Source of the DNA: an uncultured Collinsella sp.
GTDB lineage: Bacteria; Actinomycetota; Coriobacteriia; Coriobacteriales; Coriobacteriaceae
NCBI GenBank assembly: GCA_934654625.1
Contig: CAKUGM010000042.1
Coordinates: 1 to 14,225, forward strand
Direction: 5' to 3'
DNA: 14,225 nucleotides
Shown here: piece after piece, positions 1 through 6,653 of the stretch
Position numbering within the stretch: the stretch's first letter is position 1
How the letters are laid out: every line of letters starts with the position of its first letter
The notes under the pieces: generated by a model
What the model was told of the DNA's origin: nothing
The model's database searches: none
The model's input: the letters and a program-made list of their open reading frames with translations, nothing else
Position numbers and translations under genes: made by a program

Positions 1-1712
1 CCAAGATCGCCGAGCTCGCCGGCATCGAGGTTCCCGCCAAGACCAAGATCCTGATCGCCGAGGTCACCTCCACCGATCCGGAGAAGGAAGAGTTCAGCCA
101 CGAGAAGCTCTCCCCCGTCCTCGCCATGTATCATGCCAAGGACTTCCAGGAGGCCGTGGACAAGGCCGAGCACCTCGTGCTCGCCGGCGGCCCGGGCCAC
201 ACCGCGTCGCTCTACGTCCACCCCGCCCAGAGCGAGAAGATCGCCCTGTTCGAGAACACCATGAAGGCATGCCGCATCGTCATCAACACCCCGTCCTCGC
301 ACGGCGGCATCGGTGACCTGTACAACTTCGGCATGAAGCCGTCCTTGACCCTGGGCTGCGGCTCCTGGGGCGGCAACTCCGTCTCCGAGAACGTTGGGGT
401 GAAGCACTTGATCAACGTCAAGACCGTCGCGGAGCGTCGCGAGAACATGCTGTGGTTCCGCGCTCCCGAGAAGGTTTACTTCAAGAAGGGCTCCACGCCG
501 GTGGCGCTCGACGAGATCGGCCGCGTCATGGGCAAGAAGCGCGCCTTCATCGTGACCGACCAGTTTCTGTTCAAGAACGGCAACACCCGCGCCATCGAGG
601 CCAAGCTCGACGAGATGGGCATCGCGCACGACTGCTTCTACGACGTCGAGCCCGATCCCTCCCTGCAGTGCGCTCGCCGCGGTGCCGCTCAGATGCGCCT
701 GTTCGAGCCTGACGTGATCATCGCCGTCGGCGGTGGCTCCGCCATGGACGCCGGCAAGATCATGTGGGTCATGTACGAGCACCCCGAGGTCAACTTTGAG
801 GATATGGCCATGGACTTCATGGACATCCGCAAGCGCGTCTACACCTTCCCCGAGATGGGTCAGAAGGCCTACTTCGTAGCCGTCCCCACCTCTTCGGGCA
901 CCGGTTCCGAGTGCACGCCGTTCGCCATCATCACCGACAAGGACACCGGCATCAAGTGGCCGCTCGCCGATTACCAGCTGATGCCCAAGATGGCCATCGT
1001 CGACGTCGACAACGCCATGACCGCTCCTCGCGGCCTGACCGCCGCCTCCGGCATCGACGTCATGACCCACGCCATCGAGTCCTATGTCTCGATCATGTCC
1101 TCCGACTACACGCGCGGCCTTTCCGAGCGTGCTGCCAAGCTCGTGTTCGAGAACCTGCCCTCCAGCTTCGAGAACGGCGCCAAGGATCCGCACGCCCGCG
1201 AGGAGATGCACAACGCCTCCTGCATGGCCGGCATGGCATTCGCCAACGCCTTCCTGGGCCTCAACCACTCCATGGCCCACAAGCTCGGTGCTTTCCACCA
1301 CATCCCCCACGGCCTGGCAAACGCTGTCATCCTGACGCGCGTCATGCGCTACAACGCCGCCGAGGCCCCGGTCAAGATGGGCACCTTCTCGCAGTACCCC
1401 TATCCCAACGCGCTGCACGCCTATGCCGACATGGCTCGCTACTGCGGCGTCGAGGGCAAGGACGACGCTGAGGTCTTCGAGAACTTCATCACCAAGCTCA
1501 CCGAGCTTTGTGATCTCATCGGCGTTAAGAAGACGATCGCCGAATATGGTGTAGACGAGAAGTATTTCTTGGATACACTTGATGAGATGACCGAGCAGGC
1601 GTTCAACGACCAGTGCACCGGCGCTAACCCGCGCTACCCGCTGATGAGCGAGATCAAGGAGCTGTACCTGGACGCATACTACGGCCGCGAGCCGCAGAGC
1701 TACGGCGTCTAA
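1..1712 (+). CDS. adhE: bifunctional acetaldehyde-CoA/alcohol dehydrogenase AdhE, 5'-truncated by window edge
   Basis: The reading frame is open from base 3, so this is the last 569 residues of a gene that begins upstream; the Met at 126 is internal. AdhE converts acetyl-CoA to acetaldehyde and then to ethanol with NADH. Visible first is the C-terminal part of the CoA-acylating aldehyde dehydrogenase domain (PSSHGGIGDLYNF, GCGSWGGNS). A linker follows, then the iron-dependent alcohol dehydrogenase domain starting near PEKVYFKKG (about 470). NAD-binding motifs GGGSAMDAGK and PTSSGTGSE are intact. The four expected Fe ligands are codons 1056 (Asp), 1068 (His), 1266 (His) and 1308 (His). Their spacing of 4, 66 and 14 residues equals that of E. 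coli AdhE D653/H657/H723/H737, as I remember it. The aldehyde dehydrogenase catalytic Cys lies outside the window. The gene ends at its own terminator, so it is the last gene of its transcript. Confidence 0.96.
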   Translation, partial: KIAELAGIEVPAKTKILIAEVTSTDPEKEEFSHEKLSPVLAMYHAKDFQEAVDKAEHLVLAGGPGHTASLYVHPAQSEKIALFENTMKACRIVINTPSSHGGIGDLYNFGMKPSLTLGCGSWGGNSVSENVGVKHLINVKTVAERRENMLWFRAPEKVYFKKGSTPVALDEIGRVMGKKRAFIVTDQFLFKNGNTRAIEAKLDEMGIAHDCFYDVEPDPSLQCARRGAAQMRLFEPDVIIAVGGGSAMDAGKIMWVMYEHPEVNFEDMAMDFMDIRKRVYTFPEMGQKAYFVAVPTSSGTGSECTPFAIITDKDTGIKWPLADYQLMPKMAIVDVDNAMTAPRGLTAASGIDVMTHAIESYVSIMSSDYTRGLSERAAKLVFENLPSSFENGAKDPHAREEMHNASCMAGMAFANAFLGLNHSMAHKLGAFHHIPHGLANAVILTRVMRYNAAEAPVKMGTFSQYPYPNALHAYADMARYCGVEGKDDAEVFENFITKLTELCDLIGVKKTIAEYGVDEKYFLDTLDEMTEQAFNDQCTGANPRYPLMSEIKELYLDAYYGREPQSYGV

Positions 1713-1735
1713 CAGTAGCACCAACTTCGGGTATG

Positions 1736-1774
1736 AAGGGAGGTAACGCACATATTAGCGTTACCTCCCTTTTT
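1736..1774 (+). terminator. intrinsic terminator of adhE
   Basis: The inverted repeat GGGAGGTAACGC (1738-1749) and GCGTTACCTCCC (1758-1769) is a perfect 12-bp stem with an 8-base loop. It is followed by five T (1770-1774). Two A upstream can pair with the first T residues to lengthen the stem to 14 bp. It begins 24 bases after the adhE stop. Confidence 0.93.
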
Positions 1775-1784
1775 ATATGTCGGT

Positions 1785-1798
1785 TGCCCATATGGGCA
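1785..1798. promoter_or_regulatory. 14-bp perfect palindrome, possible operator
   Basis: TGCCCATATGGGCA is a perfect palindrome placed between the adhE terminator and the chosen start of the phosphotransferase gene. Its centre is about 25 bases upstream of that start. It has no T-run, so it is not a terminator. A dimeric repressor site is one reading, but chance is not excluded and no matching second copy was noticed in the window. Confidence 0.3.
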
Positions 1799-1815
1799 GA
1801 AGGGACGCATCGATC

Positions 1816-2583
1816 ATGAAACTTCCGGAGAACAAGGTCGAGCTGGTAAAGCGCGGCAACAAGGTCGTCTACGACCTCGGCGATAGGATCGTGAAGGTCT
1901 TTAACGAAACAAAGCCTCTATCCGATGTGTTCAACGAAGCGCTTAACCTCGCACGCATCAATGAGTGCGGCATCCCGAGCCCCAAGGTCATCGAGGTATC
2001 CGAAATCGAAAACGGCGGCGGCTGGGCCATGGAGACCACCAAGGTCCCCGGCACCATCATGGCGGAGAAAATGCAGGCGGAGCCCGGCCGCTTCTACGAG
2101 TATCTCGAGCAGTTCGTCGACCTACTGATCGAGATCCACGGCTATCGCTGCCAGCAGCTCAATCGCCAAAAGGACAAGTACGCGCGCATGATCAAGAGTC
2201 TCGACGAGATCGACGGCACGACGCGCTACAACCTGCTCGAGCGTCTTGACGGCATGAAGAAGGACACCTGCGTATGCCACGGTGACTTCAACCCGACGAA
2301 CATCATCATCGGTGACGACGGTAAACTCTACGTCTGCGACTGGGCGCATGCCACTCAGGGCGAGCCCGCGGCCGACGCCGCCATGACCTATCTGCTCCTC
2401 TCCATCCAGGACAAGCAGCAGGCCGAGACCTTCCTCGAGATGTACTGCGAGCGCTCCGGCACGCCGATACAGGTCGTTCGCCAGTGGATGCCCGTCGTTG
2501 CGGCTTCCGAGCTAGCTCGCAACCGTGAAGGACAGAACCGCGAAGCGCTCCTGAGCTGGGTCGACGTTATGGATTACCAATAG
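1816..2583 (+). CDS. APH/choline-kinase-fold phosphotransferase
   Basis: This 255-residue protein belongs to the aminoglycoside phosphotransferase/choline kinase superfamily, small-molecule kinases with a protein-kinase-like fold. The catalytic loop is HGDFNPTN at 155-162, with Asp157 as likely base and Asn162 as metal ligand. It is followed by the DFG-equivalent Asp175 in CDWAHA. The N-lobe has GNKVVYDLGDRIVKVF with a plausible ATP-site Lys. The substrate cannot be read from the sequence: aminoglycoside, choline, homoserine, fructosamine or another sugar are all possible, and nothing nearby ties it to resistance. I prefer the ATG at 1816 because AGAAGGGA (1798-1805) sits 10 bases upstream. 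In-frame ATGs at 1777 and 1792 would overlap the end of the adhE terminator region and the palindrome and lack a ribosome site. The gene follows a strong terminator, and I see no convincing promoter in the 41 bases between them. Confidence 0.85.
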   Translation: MKLPENKVELVKRGNKVVYDLGDRIVKVFNETKPLSDVFNEALNLARINECGIPSPKVIEVSEIENGGGWAMETTKVPGTIMAEKMQAEPGRFYEYLEQFVDLLIEIHGYRCQQLNRQKDKYARMIKSLDEIDGTTRYNLLERLDGMKKDTCVCHGDFNPTNIIIGDDGKLYVCDWAHATQGEPAADAAMTYLLLSIQDKQQAETFLEMYCERSGTPIQVVRQWMPVVAASELARNREGQNREALLSWVDVMDYQ

Positions 2584-2636
2584 TCGCTCGTACCTGTTGA
2601 GCTGCAGCAGGGCACGGCAGCCATAACACGATGAAC

Positions 2637-2680
2637 AAAAACGCCGCGGGCCGATGCGTATATGCGTCGGCCCGCGGCGT
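2637..2680 (-). terminator. intrinsic terminator of the minus-strand thiN/HAD transcript
   Basis: The arms 2641-2654 and 2667-2680 (ACGCCGCGGGCCGA and its exact reverse complement) form a perfect 14-bp GC-rich stem. On the minus strand the stem runs straight into five T (2641-2637), which marks it as terminating the thiamine pyrophosphokinase transcript. On the + strand there is no T-run, so it would act weakly at best on the phosphotransferase mRNA, although it may block convergent readthrough. Confidence 0.85.
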
Positions 2681-2701
2681 CTATCGCCAATCAAGACAAA
2701 A

Positions 2702-3385
2702 CTATTCAGCGAACAGCCAACAGACGATGACGCCCTCATGGCACCGTACGCACGCGGCTGGCGCCTCCACGACGTTGGAGATGCCCCAATCGGATAGCAG
2801 GGGCATCTGAGCACGCTCGATGTTCCAGCAAAAGCCCTCTTCGGAAACCTCGGCGTCAACGCTCACGGGAACACAAGAGAAGCGATGTCCAACGGAGCCG
2901 CAGATCTCCCAAGATTCACCCGCATGAAGAACTCGCGCCTCAAATGCATCCTCCAGGATGCATACGGCACCATGTGCTCCCGCGAGGCGTCCGAGCGCAC
3001 CGAGCGCATGGTCGGGAGCACCTCCGGACACACAGGTGCAAACAACCTGGGCATCGGGCCAGCGCTTCTCGATAGCTCGAAGCGCAAGGGCCAGATCGGT
3101 CGCATCTTTATAGGGGTCGTAACGCTCGACCTCGAACGCGGCGCCCTCGAGGCAAGATTGCGCCTGCTCGACAAGGGAAAACCCGCGCTCCCCCACCGTA
3201 TCGGCATCGCCGCAGAACAGATCGCATGAAAGCCCCGCTTCGAGGACAGCATCGAGCCCGCGATCGACCGCGACGATCCGGTCGCAACCGCTCTGCGCAA
3301 AACGAATGGTCTGTACCGAAGAGCGCTCGGGAGAACCGCCGACAACAAGCACCCGTGCTACTTTTGCGCTAGTCAAAGTATTCAT
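2702..3385 (-). CDS. thiN: thiamine pyrophosphokinase (thiamine diphosphokinase)
   Basis: This protein transfers pyrophosphate from ATP to thiamine to give the cofactor TPP in the cytoplasm. Numbering the 227 residues from the ATG at 3385, family motifs appear in order: VVGGSP (14-19), VDRGLD (40-45), GDAD (59-62, metal and pyrophosphate site), KDATD (93-97) and SGGAPDH (120-126). The last usually reads GGRxDH, and here the Arg position is Ala. The start is uncertain. At 3385, AGGGG lies 10 bases upstream and GGGGG abuts the ATG. An ATG at 3403 (GGAGG only 3 bases upstream), one at 3418 or a TTG at 3421 would add 6, 11 or 12 residues before the conserved core. The gene overlaps the end of the open frame that trails the HAD gene by 17 bases, suggesting translational coupling in one operon. 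The C-terminal part is divergent, as is common in this family. Confidence 0.88.
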   Translation of the reverse strand: MNTLTSAKVARVLVVGGSPERSSVQTIRFAQSGCDRIVAVDRGLDAVLEAGLSCDLFCGDADTVGERGFSLVEQAQSCLEGAAFEVERYDPYKDATDLALALRAIEKRWPDAQVVCTCVSGGAPDHALGALGRLAGAHGAVCILEDAFEARVLHAGESWEICGSVGHRFSCVPVSVDAEVSEEGFCWNIERAQMPLLSDWGISNVVEAPAACVRCHEGVIVCWLFAE

Positions 3386-3515
3386 CCCCCTCAAACCCCT
3401 CATAGACCTCCGGAACATCAAGAAAAGAAGCTTGTCTCGCGGCTTCGCGCCGCCGTATGAGCTCTACGCAAAAACCGCAGCGGGAGCAGCCGCCCGCGCA
3501 GAGCGAACCGGGAGT
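3369..3515 (-). other. 48-codon open frame directly following the HAD UGA stop; Cys-rich, no start codon
   Basis: Immediately after the HAD stop (UGA, 3518-3516) the same frame stays open for 48 codons to a TAG at 3371-3369. The translation looks coding. It has a cysteine cluster CAGGCSRCGFC (C-x3-C-x2-C-x2-C), a basic segment ELIRRREAARQ, and an acidic aromatic end DVPEVYEGFEGDEYFD. No ATG, GTG, TTG or CTG occurs in this frame, so it could only be made by UGA readthrough or recoding, by frameshifting, or from an unusual start. Alternatively it is the remnant of a longer protein cut by a nonsense mutation or sequencing error, or a decayed small gene. Its end overlaps the thiN start by 17 bases. 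I do not recognise the family; the Cys spacing could bind Zn or an Fe-S centre, which is speculation. Confidence 0.5.
3493..3512 (-). other. hairpin just after the HAD UGA codon
   Basis: Starting three bases after the UGA on the minus strand, CCCG (3512-3509) pairs with CGGG (3496-3493), and CGC (3505-3503) pairs with GCG (3499-3497). There is a 3-base bulge GTT on the 5' side and a TCT loop. Position and bulge recall a bacterial SECIS or readthrough-stimulating hairpin, but the loop lacks the GGU-type element of known SECIS. An alternative stem, GCGGG/CCCGC (3497-3493 with 3484-3480), competes with it. In G+C-rich DNA such a hairpin can be chance. Confidence 0.25.
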
Positions 3516-4217
3516 TCAATCCGTGTAGGAAAGGACGCTATCGAGGGAAAGCTCGGTGAATGAATCGATAAAGATATCGCAATTCTCCTGGACGCACGCA
3601 CGCGTGGCGCGGCCCTCGGGATCAAAGATGCCCACGCGACGATACCCAGCGGAACCGGAGCTGATCAAGCCAAACGGCATGTCCTCGAAAATCCAGACAT
3701 CGTCATGGTCGACGTCCTTCATGCCATGGATCTCGATGAGCTTTTGGAGGGCCAGGTTGTATACATCCGGATGATCCTTCGAAGCACCGGCATCTGCCGT
3801 GGTAACGATCGCATCGAAATACGCGCCCACGCCAAAAGCGTCGAGCCCGATGCGCACCGACTCGGCAGGAGTCGAAGTGGCGATGGCCATAGGGATGCCC
3901 GCCTCATGGGCAGACCTCAAGAAATCGATCACGCCATCACGGGCCGTAACCTCTTCGGCATAGCCGCGCGCAAGCATGCCCAACAGGCGTTCGTAGACCT
4001 CCACGCCGTCTTTACCGACCCCCCATTTACGATGATAGGCTTCGCATTCATCCGCAACAGAAAGAGACTCGAATTCGGCAAAGTCATCGGACACGGTATC
4101 GATGCCATACGTTTTGAGCAAAGCGGGCTCCACGCGCAGCCACATTCCCATCGATTGCAAAATGGTGCCATCGCAATCAAAGATGAACGCGCGAGGCATG
4201 CTGTGGTCACGTGTCAT
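3516..4217 (-). CDS. HAD-superfamily phosphatase, beta-phosphoglucomutase-like
   Basis: This 233-residue haloacid-dehalogenase-fold hydrolase has its motifs in order. The nucleophile motif is FDCDGT (D14 and D16). A helical cap follows (roughly 25-95), then IATSTP (motif II), the motif III Lys in ASKDHPD, and the acidic motif IV IFEDMPFGL. The family dephosphorylates sugar phosphates, nucleotides or phosphoglycolate, or isomerises glucose phosphates as beta-phosphoglucomutase. The substrate is not determinable here, although a glucose-phosphate role would suit the neighbouring glycogen operon. The ATG at 4217 is chosen because AAGGGG lies 5 bases upstream and it places the DxDGT motif near the N-terminus as expected; an upstream in-frame extension to 4265 is poorly supported. 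Length is normal for the family at the UGA stop. The frame nevertheless continues open for 48 more codons, which would give a 282-residue product if the UGA were read through. Confidence 0.9.
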   Translation of the reverse strand: MTRDHSMPRAFIFDCDGTILQSMGMWLRVEPALLKTYGIDTVSDDFAEFESLSVADECEAYHRKWGVGKDGVEVYERLLGMLARGYAEEVTARDGVIDFLRSAHEAGIPMAIATSTPAESVRIGLDAFGVGAYFDAIVTTADAGASKDHPDVYNLALQKLIEIHGMKDVDHDDVWIFEDMPFGLISSGSAGYRRVGIFDPEGRATRACVQENCDIFIDSFTELSLDSVLSYTD

Positions 4218-4274
4218 GTAATCCCCTTTCGCCAAAACAGTTAAATGGAAGTCGAGGCAGGCCAAACGATGTCA

Positions 4275-4283
4275 ATAGTAGCA
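4275..4283 (-). promoter_or_regulatory. candidate extended -10 promoter for HAD-thiN
   Basis: On the minus strand the bases read TGCTACTAT, an extended -10 (TGnTAnnnT) matching TATAAT at 4 of 6 hexamer positions. It would give a 5' leader of roughly 50 bases before the ATG at 4217. No good -35 is visible at the normal distance. A perfect TTGACA at 4275-4270 overlaps its edge but lacks a good -10 of its own 16-18 bases downstream. Confidence 0.35.
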
Positions 4284-4399
4284 GAGGTCGCCTTACGCCG
4301 AAGAGCATCGAAAGCTCGACACCGAAATCAAAAATACGAAAAACGAAAGTTGTCAAGTGTCGTTCACCCAGGGATTAAAATCGACCGTCCCGCGCTCCA

Positions 4400-4431
4400 T
4401 TGACCGGGAATGAGCTGCGAAGTGCTACTGT
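4400..4431 (+). promoter_or_regulatory. candidate promoter of the glg operon
   Basis: TTGACC (4400-4405) is followed after 20 bases by TACTGT (4426-4431), preceded by TG to make the extended -10 TGCTACTGT (4423-4431). A start near 4438 would leave a leader of about 47 bases before the GTG. A second candidate just upstream is TTGTCA (4350-4355) and TAAAAT (4376-4381), each 5 of 6 to consensus but also with a long 20-base spacer. The 4218-4484 region must hold both divergent promoters; I see no riboswitch or small gene in it. Confidence 0.4.
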
Positions 4432-4484
4432 GAAAAAGGTTATTTTTTCCTTGGCCAACTCCGATACTCGATGGACTGATCACA

Positions 4485-6653
4485 GTGAGCAAACAAAACG
4501 AAACTCTTGCCACATTCGCCGTCGACTCTACCCTCGCCATTAGCAAAGATGACATCTACCTGTTTGGTCAGGGCACCTGGCTCGGCTGCGCCGAGAAACT
4601 CGGTTCCCATCCCGATATCGAAGGTGGAGCACAGGGGTGGAGCTTCGCCGTCTGGGCGCCAACGGTAAGAAGCGTAAGCGTCGTAGGCGATTTTAACGCG
4701 TGGACTCCGGGCGCAAACCCCCTTGCCCGCGTGCATCAAAGCGACATCTGGCAGGGCTTTATCCCCGGTCTCAAAACCGGCGATCTGTACAAATACGCCC
4801 TGGAAACCGATACCGGGGAGATTCTGTTCAAGGCAGACCCCATGGCCATTGCAGATGAACTTCCCCCGGGAACAGCGTCGAAGCTGTGGTCACTCGATGG
4901 CTACAAATGGGAAGACGATGCATGGCTCAAGCAGCGCCGCGCATCGAACCACATGAAGCAGCCCCTCAATATCTACGAGGTTCACCTGGGAAGCTGGAAT
5001 CGCCACGGCGATGAGCCGCAGGGCGAGCCGCGCGAGGATGGAACCTACCCCGGACCGGGCGACCCTTTCCCCGCTCAACGCGGAACGTATTACAGCTATC
5101 TCGACCTTGCGCAGGAGCTCGTTCCATACGCGAAAGAAATGGGCTACACGCACATCGAGATCCTCCCCGTCACCGAGCATCCCTTTGATGGCTCATGGGG
5201 CTATCAAACCACGGGCTATTACGCCACCACGGCACGCTTCGGTACCCCTCAGGAATTCATGGAGCTCGTCGACACCGCCCACCAGGCGGGCATCAGCATC
5301 ATCATGGACTGGGTGCCCGGAGGCTTTTGCGCAGACGCCCATGGCCTTGCCACCTTCAACGGTCACATGCTCTATGAACACGAGATTCACCCCAACTGGG
5401 GCACGCACAAGTTCGATTTCTCGCGTCCCGAGGTCGTGAGCTTCCTCACCGCCAACGTTTTGTTCTGGCTGGAGCACTTCCATATCGACGGCATCCGCAT
5501 GGACGGCGTATCGAGCATGCTCTACCTCAACTTTGGCATCGACAACGAAGCCGATAAAAAATTCAACCACCTGGGTACCGAAGAGGATTTGGATGCCAGC
5601 GCGTTCATCCGCTCCGTCAACACCTGTGTTTCCGAGCGCATGCCCGACGTGATGATGATCGCCGAGGAATCCACCGCTTGGCCGCTCGTCACCTATCCGC
5701 CAAGCGAAGGCGGTCTGGGCTTCCACTACAAGTGGGACATGGGCTGGATGAACGACACCCTGCATTACATGCAGACCGATTTTCCCTGGAGGCCCGGCAA
5801 CCACGGACTGCTCACGTTCTCGATGATGTACGCCTTCAACGAGAACTTCGTGCTGCCGCTCTCGCACGACGAGGTCGTCAACGGCAAGTGCTCGCTTATC
5901 GGACGCATGCCCGGTGACTGGTGGCGTCAGTTTGCCGGAATGCGCACGCTGGCGTTCTATCAGATGACGCACCCCGGCGCGAAACTCAACTTCATGGGCA
6001 ACGAGATCGCGCAGTTTATCGAGTGGCGCTACTACGAGTCCATCCAGTGGTTCCTCACGAGCGAATACGAAACCCATCGTAACCAGCAGCAGTTCATCCG
6101 CGCGCTCAATGCGTTCTATCTGGAGCAGCCCGCGCTCTACGAGCGCTCCTACACGCCAGACGGCTTTGAGTGGATCGACGCCGACAACACGGAGCAGTCT
6201 ATCGTGACCTTCGTGCGCCACGGCGACGACCCGGCAGACGACCTGCTCATCCTCATCAACTTCGACCCGGCATCTTACGAGCGGTTCCGCATCGGCGCCC
6301 CGCGCGAAGGCGATTGGAAGCTCATCTTCAACAGCGACGAATCGCGTTACGGAGGCTCGGATTACCCCATGCGCGAAATGGCTTCGAGCGAACCGGTCGC
6401 TTGGAACGGCCAGGAAAACTCGATCGAGACCCCCGTGCCCGGTCTCGCAGGCCTCGTGTTCCGCAGGGTCGGCCCCTCGAGCTATGTTCCGCCCAAGCCG
6501 CCCAAGACGGCAAAGCCGGCCACGCGCAAGAAGTCCAAGACATCGACGAAGACAACCTCGAAGACCCCCGCAAAGGCATCTGCCAAAGCGTCCGATAAAA
6601 CAAAGGCTAAGAAAACGCAGCGCAAGCGCACACGTAAAGGAGACGATGCATGA
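4485..6653 (+). CDS. glgB: 1,4-alpha-glucan (glycogen) branching enzyme with basic C-terminal tail
   Basis: GlgB cuts an alpha-1,4 chain and rejoins it as an alpha-1,6 branch. The 722 residues start with a CBM48-type domain (FAVWAPTVRSVSVVGDFNAW, about 53-72). The GH13 barrel follows, with LPVTEHPFDGSWGYQTTGYY, the nucleophile Asp340 in GIRMDGVSSMLY, the acid/base Glu in AEEST (394/395) and His461-Asp462 in LSHDEVV. The C-terminal beta domain ends near 660. There is no long E. coli-type N-terminal extension; the extra length is a Lys/Thr/Ala/Pro tail at about 667-722. Region I reads DWVPGGF, where branching enzymes usually have DWVPGHF, so the conserved His is Gly280. The start is a GTG with no clear Shine-Dalgarno site, and no better in-frame start precedes the conserved region. 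It is the first gene of the glg operon, and its stop overlaps the glgP start as ATGA. The final tail codons contain the glgP ribosome site AAGGAG. Confidence 0.95.
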   Translation: MSKQNETLATFAVDSTLAISKDDIYLFGQGTWLGCAEKLGSHPDIEGGAQGWSFAVWAPTVRSVSVVGDFNAWTPGANPLARVHQSDIWQGFIPGLKTGDLYKYALETDTGEILFKADPMAIADELPPGTASKLWSLDGYKWEDDAWLKQRRASNHMKQPLNIYEVHLGSWNRHGDEPQGEPREDGTYPGPGDPFPAQRGTYYSYLDLAQELVPYAKEMGYTHIEILPVTEHPFDGSWGYQTTGYYATTARFGTPQEFMELVDTAHQAGISIIMDWVPGGFCADAHGLATFNGHMLYEHEIHPNWGTHKFDFSRPEVVSFLTANVLFWLEHFHIDGIRMDGVSSMLYLNFGIDNEADKKFNHLGTEEDLDASAFIRSVNTCVSERMPDVMMIAEESTAWPLVTYPPSEGGLGFHYKWDMGWMNDTLHYMQTDFPWRPGNHGLLTFSMMYAFNENFVLPLSHDEVVNGKCSLIGRMPGDWWRQFAGMRTLAFYQMTHPGAKLNFMGNEIAQFIEWRYYESIQWFLTSEYETHRNQQQFIRALNAFYLEQPALYERSYTPDGFEWIDADNTEQSIVTFVRHGDDPADDLLILINFDPASYERFRIGAPREGDWKLIFNSDESRYGGSDYPMREMASSEPVAWNGQENSIETPVPGLAGLVFRRVGPSSYVPPKPPKTAKPATRKKSKTSTKTTSKTPAKASAKASDKTKAKKTQRKRTRKGDDA

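Noticed and set aside
3306..3563. Plus-strand open frames of 72-179 codons across the HAD and thiN block
   Set aside because: They are shadows of the minus-strand HAD and TPK genes, which show full family motifs.
4270..4275. Perfect TTGACA on the minus strand upstream of the HAD gene
   Set aside because: No acceptable -10 lies 16-18 bases downstream; the nearest (TTCCAT, TTTAAC) are poor or too far. The overlapping extended -10 is preferred.
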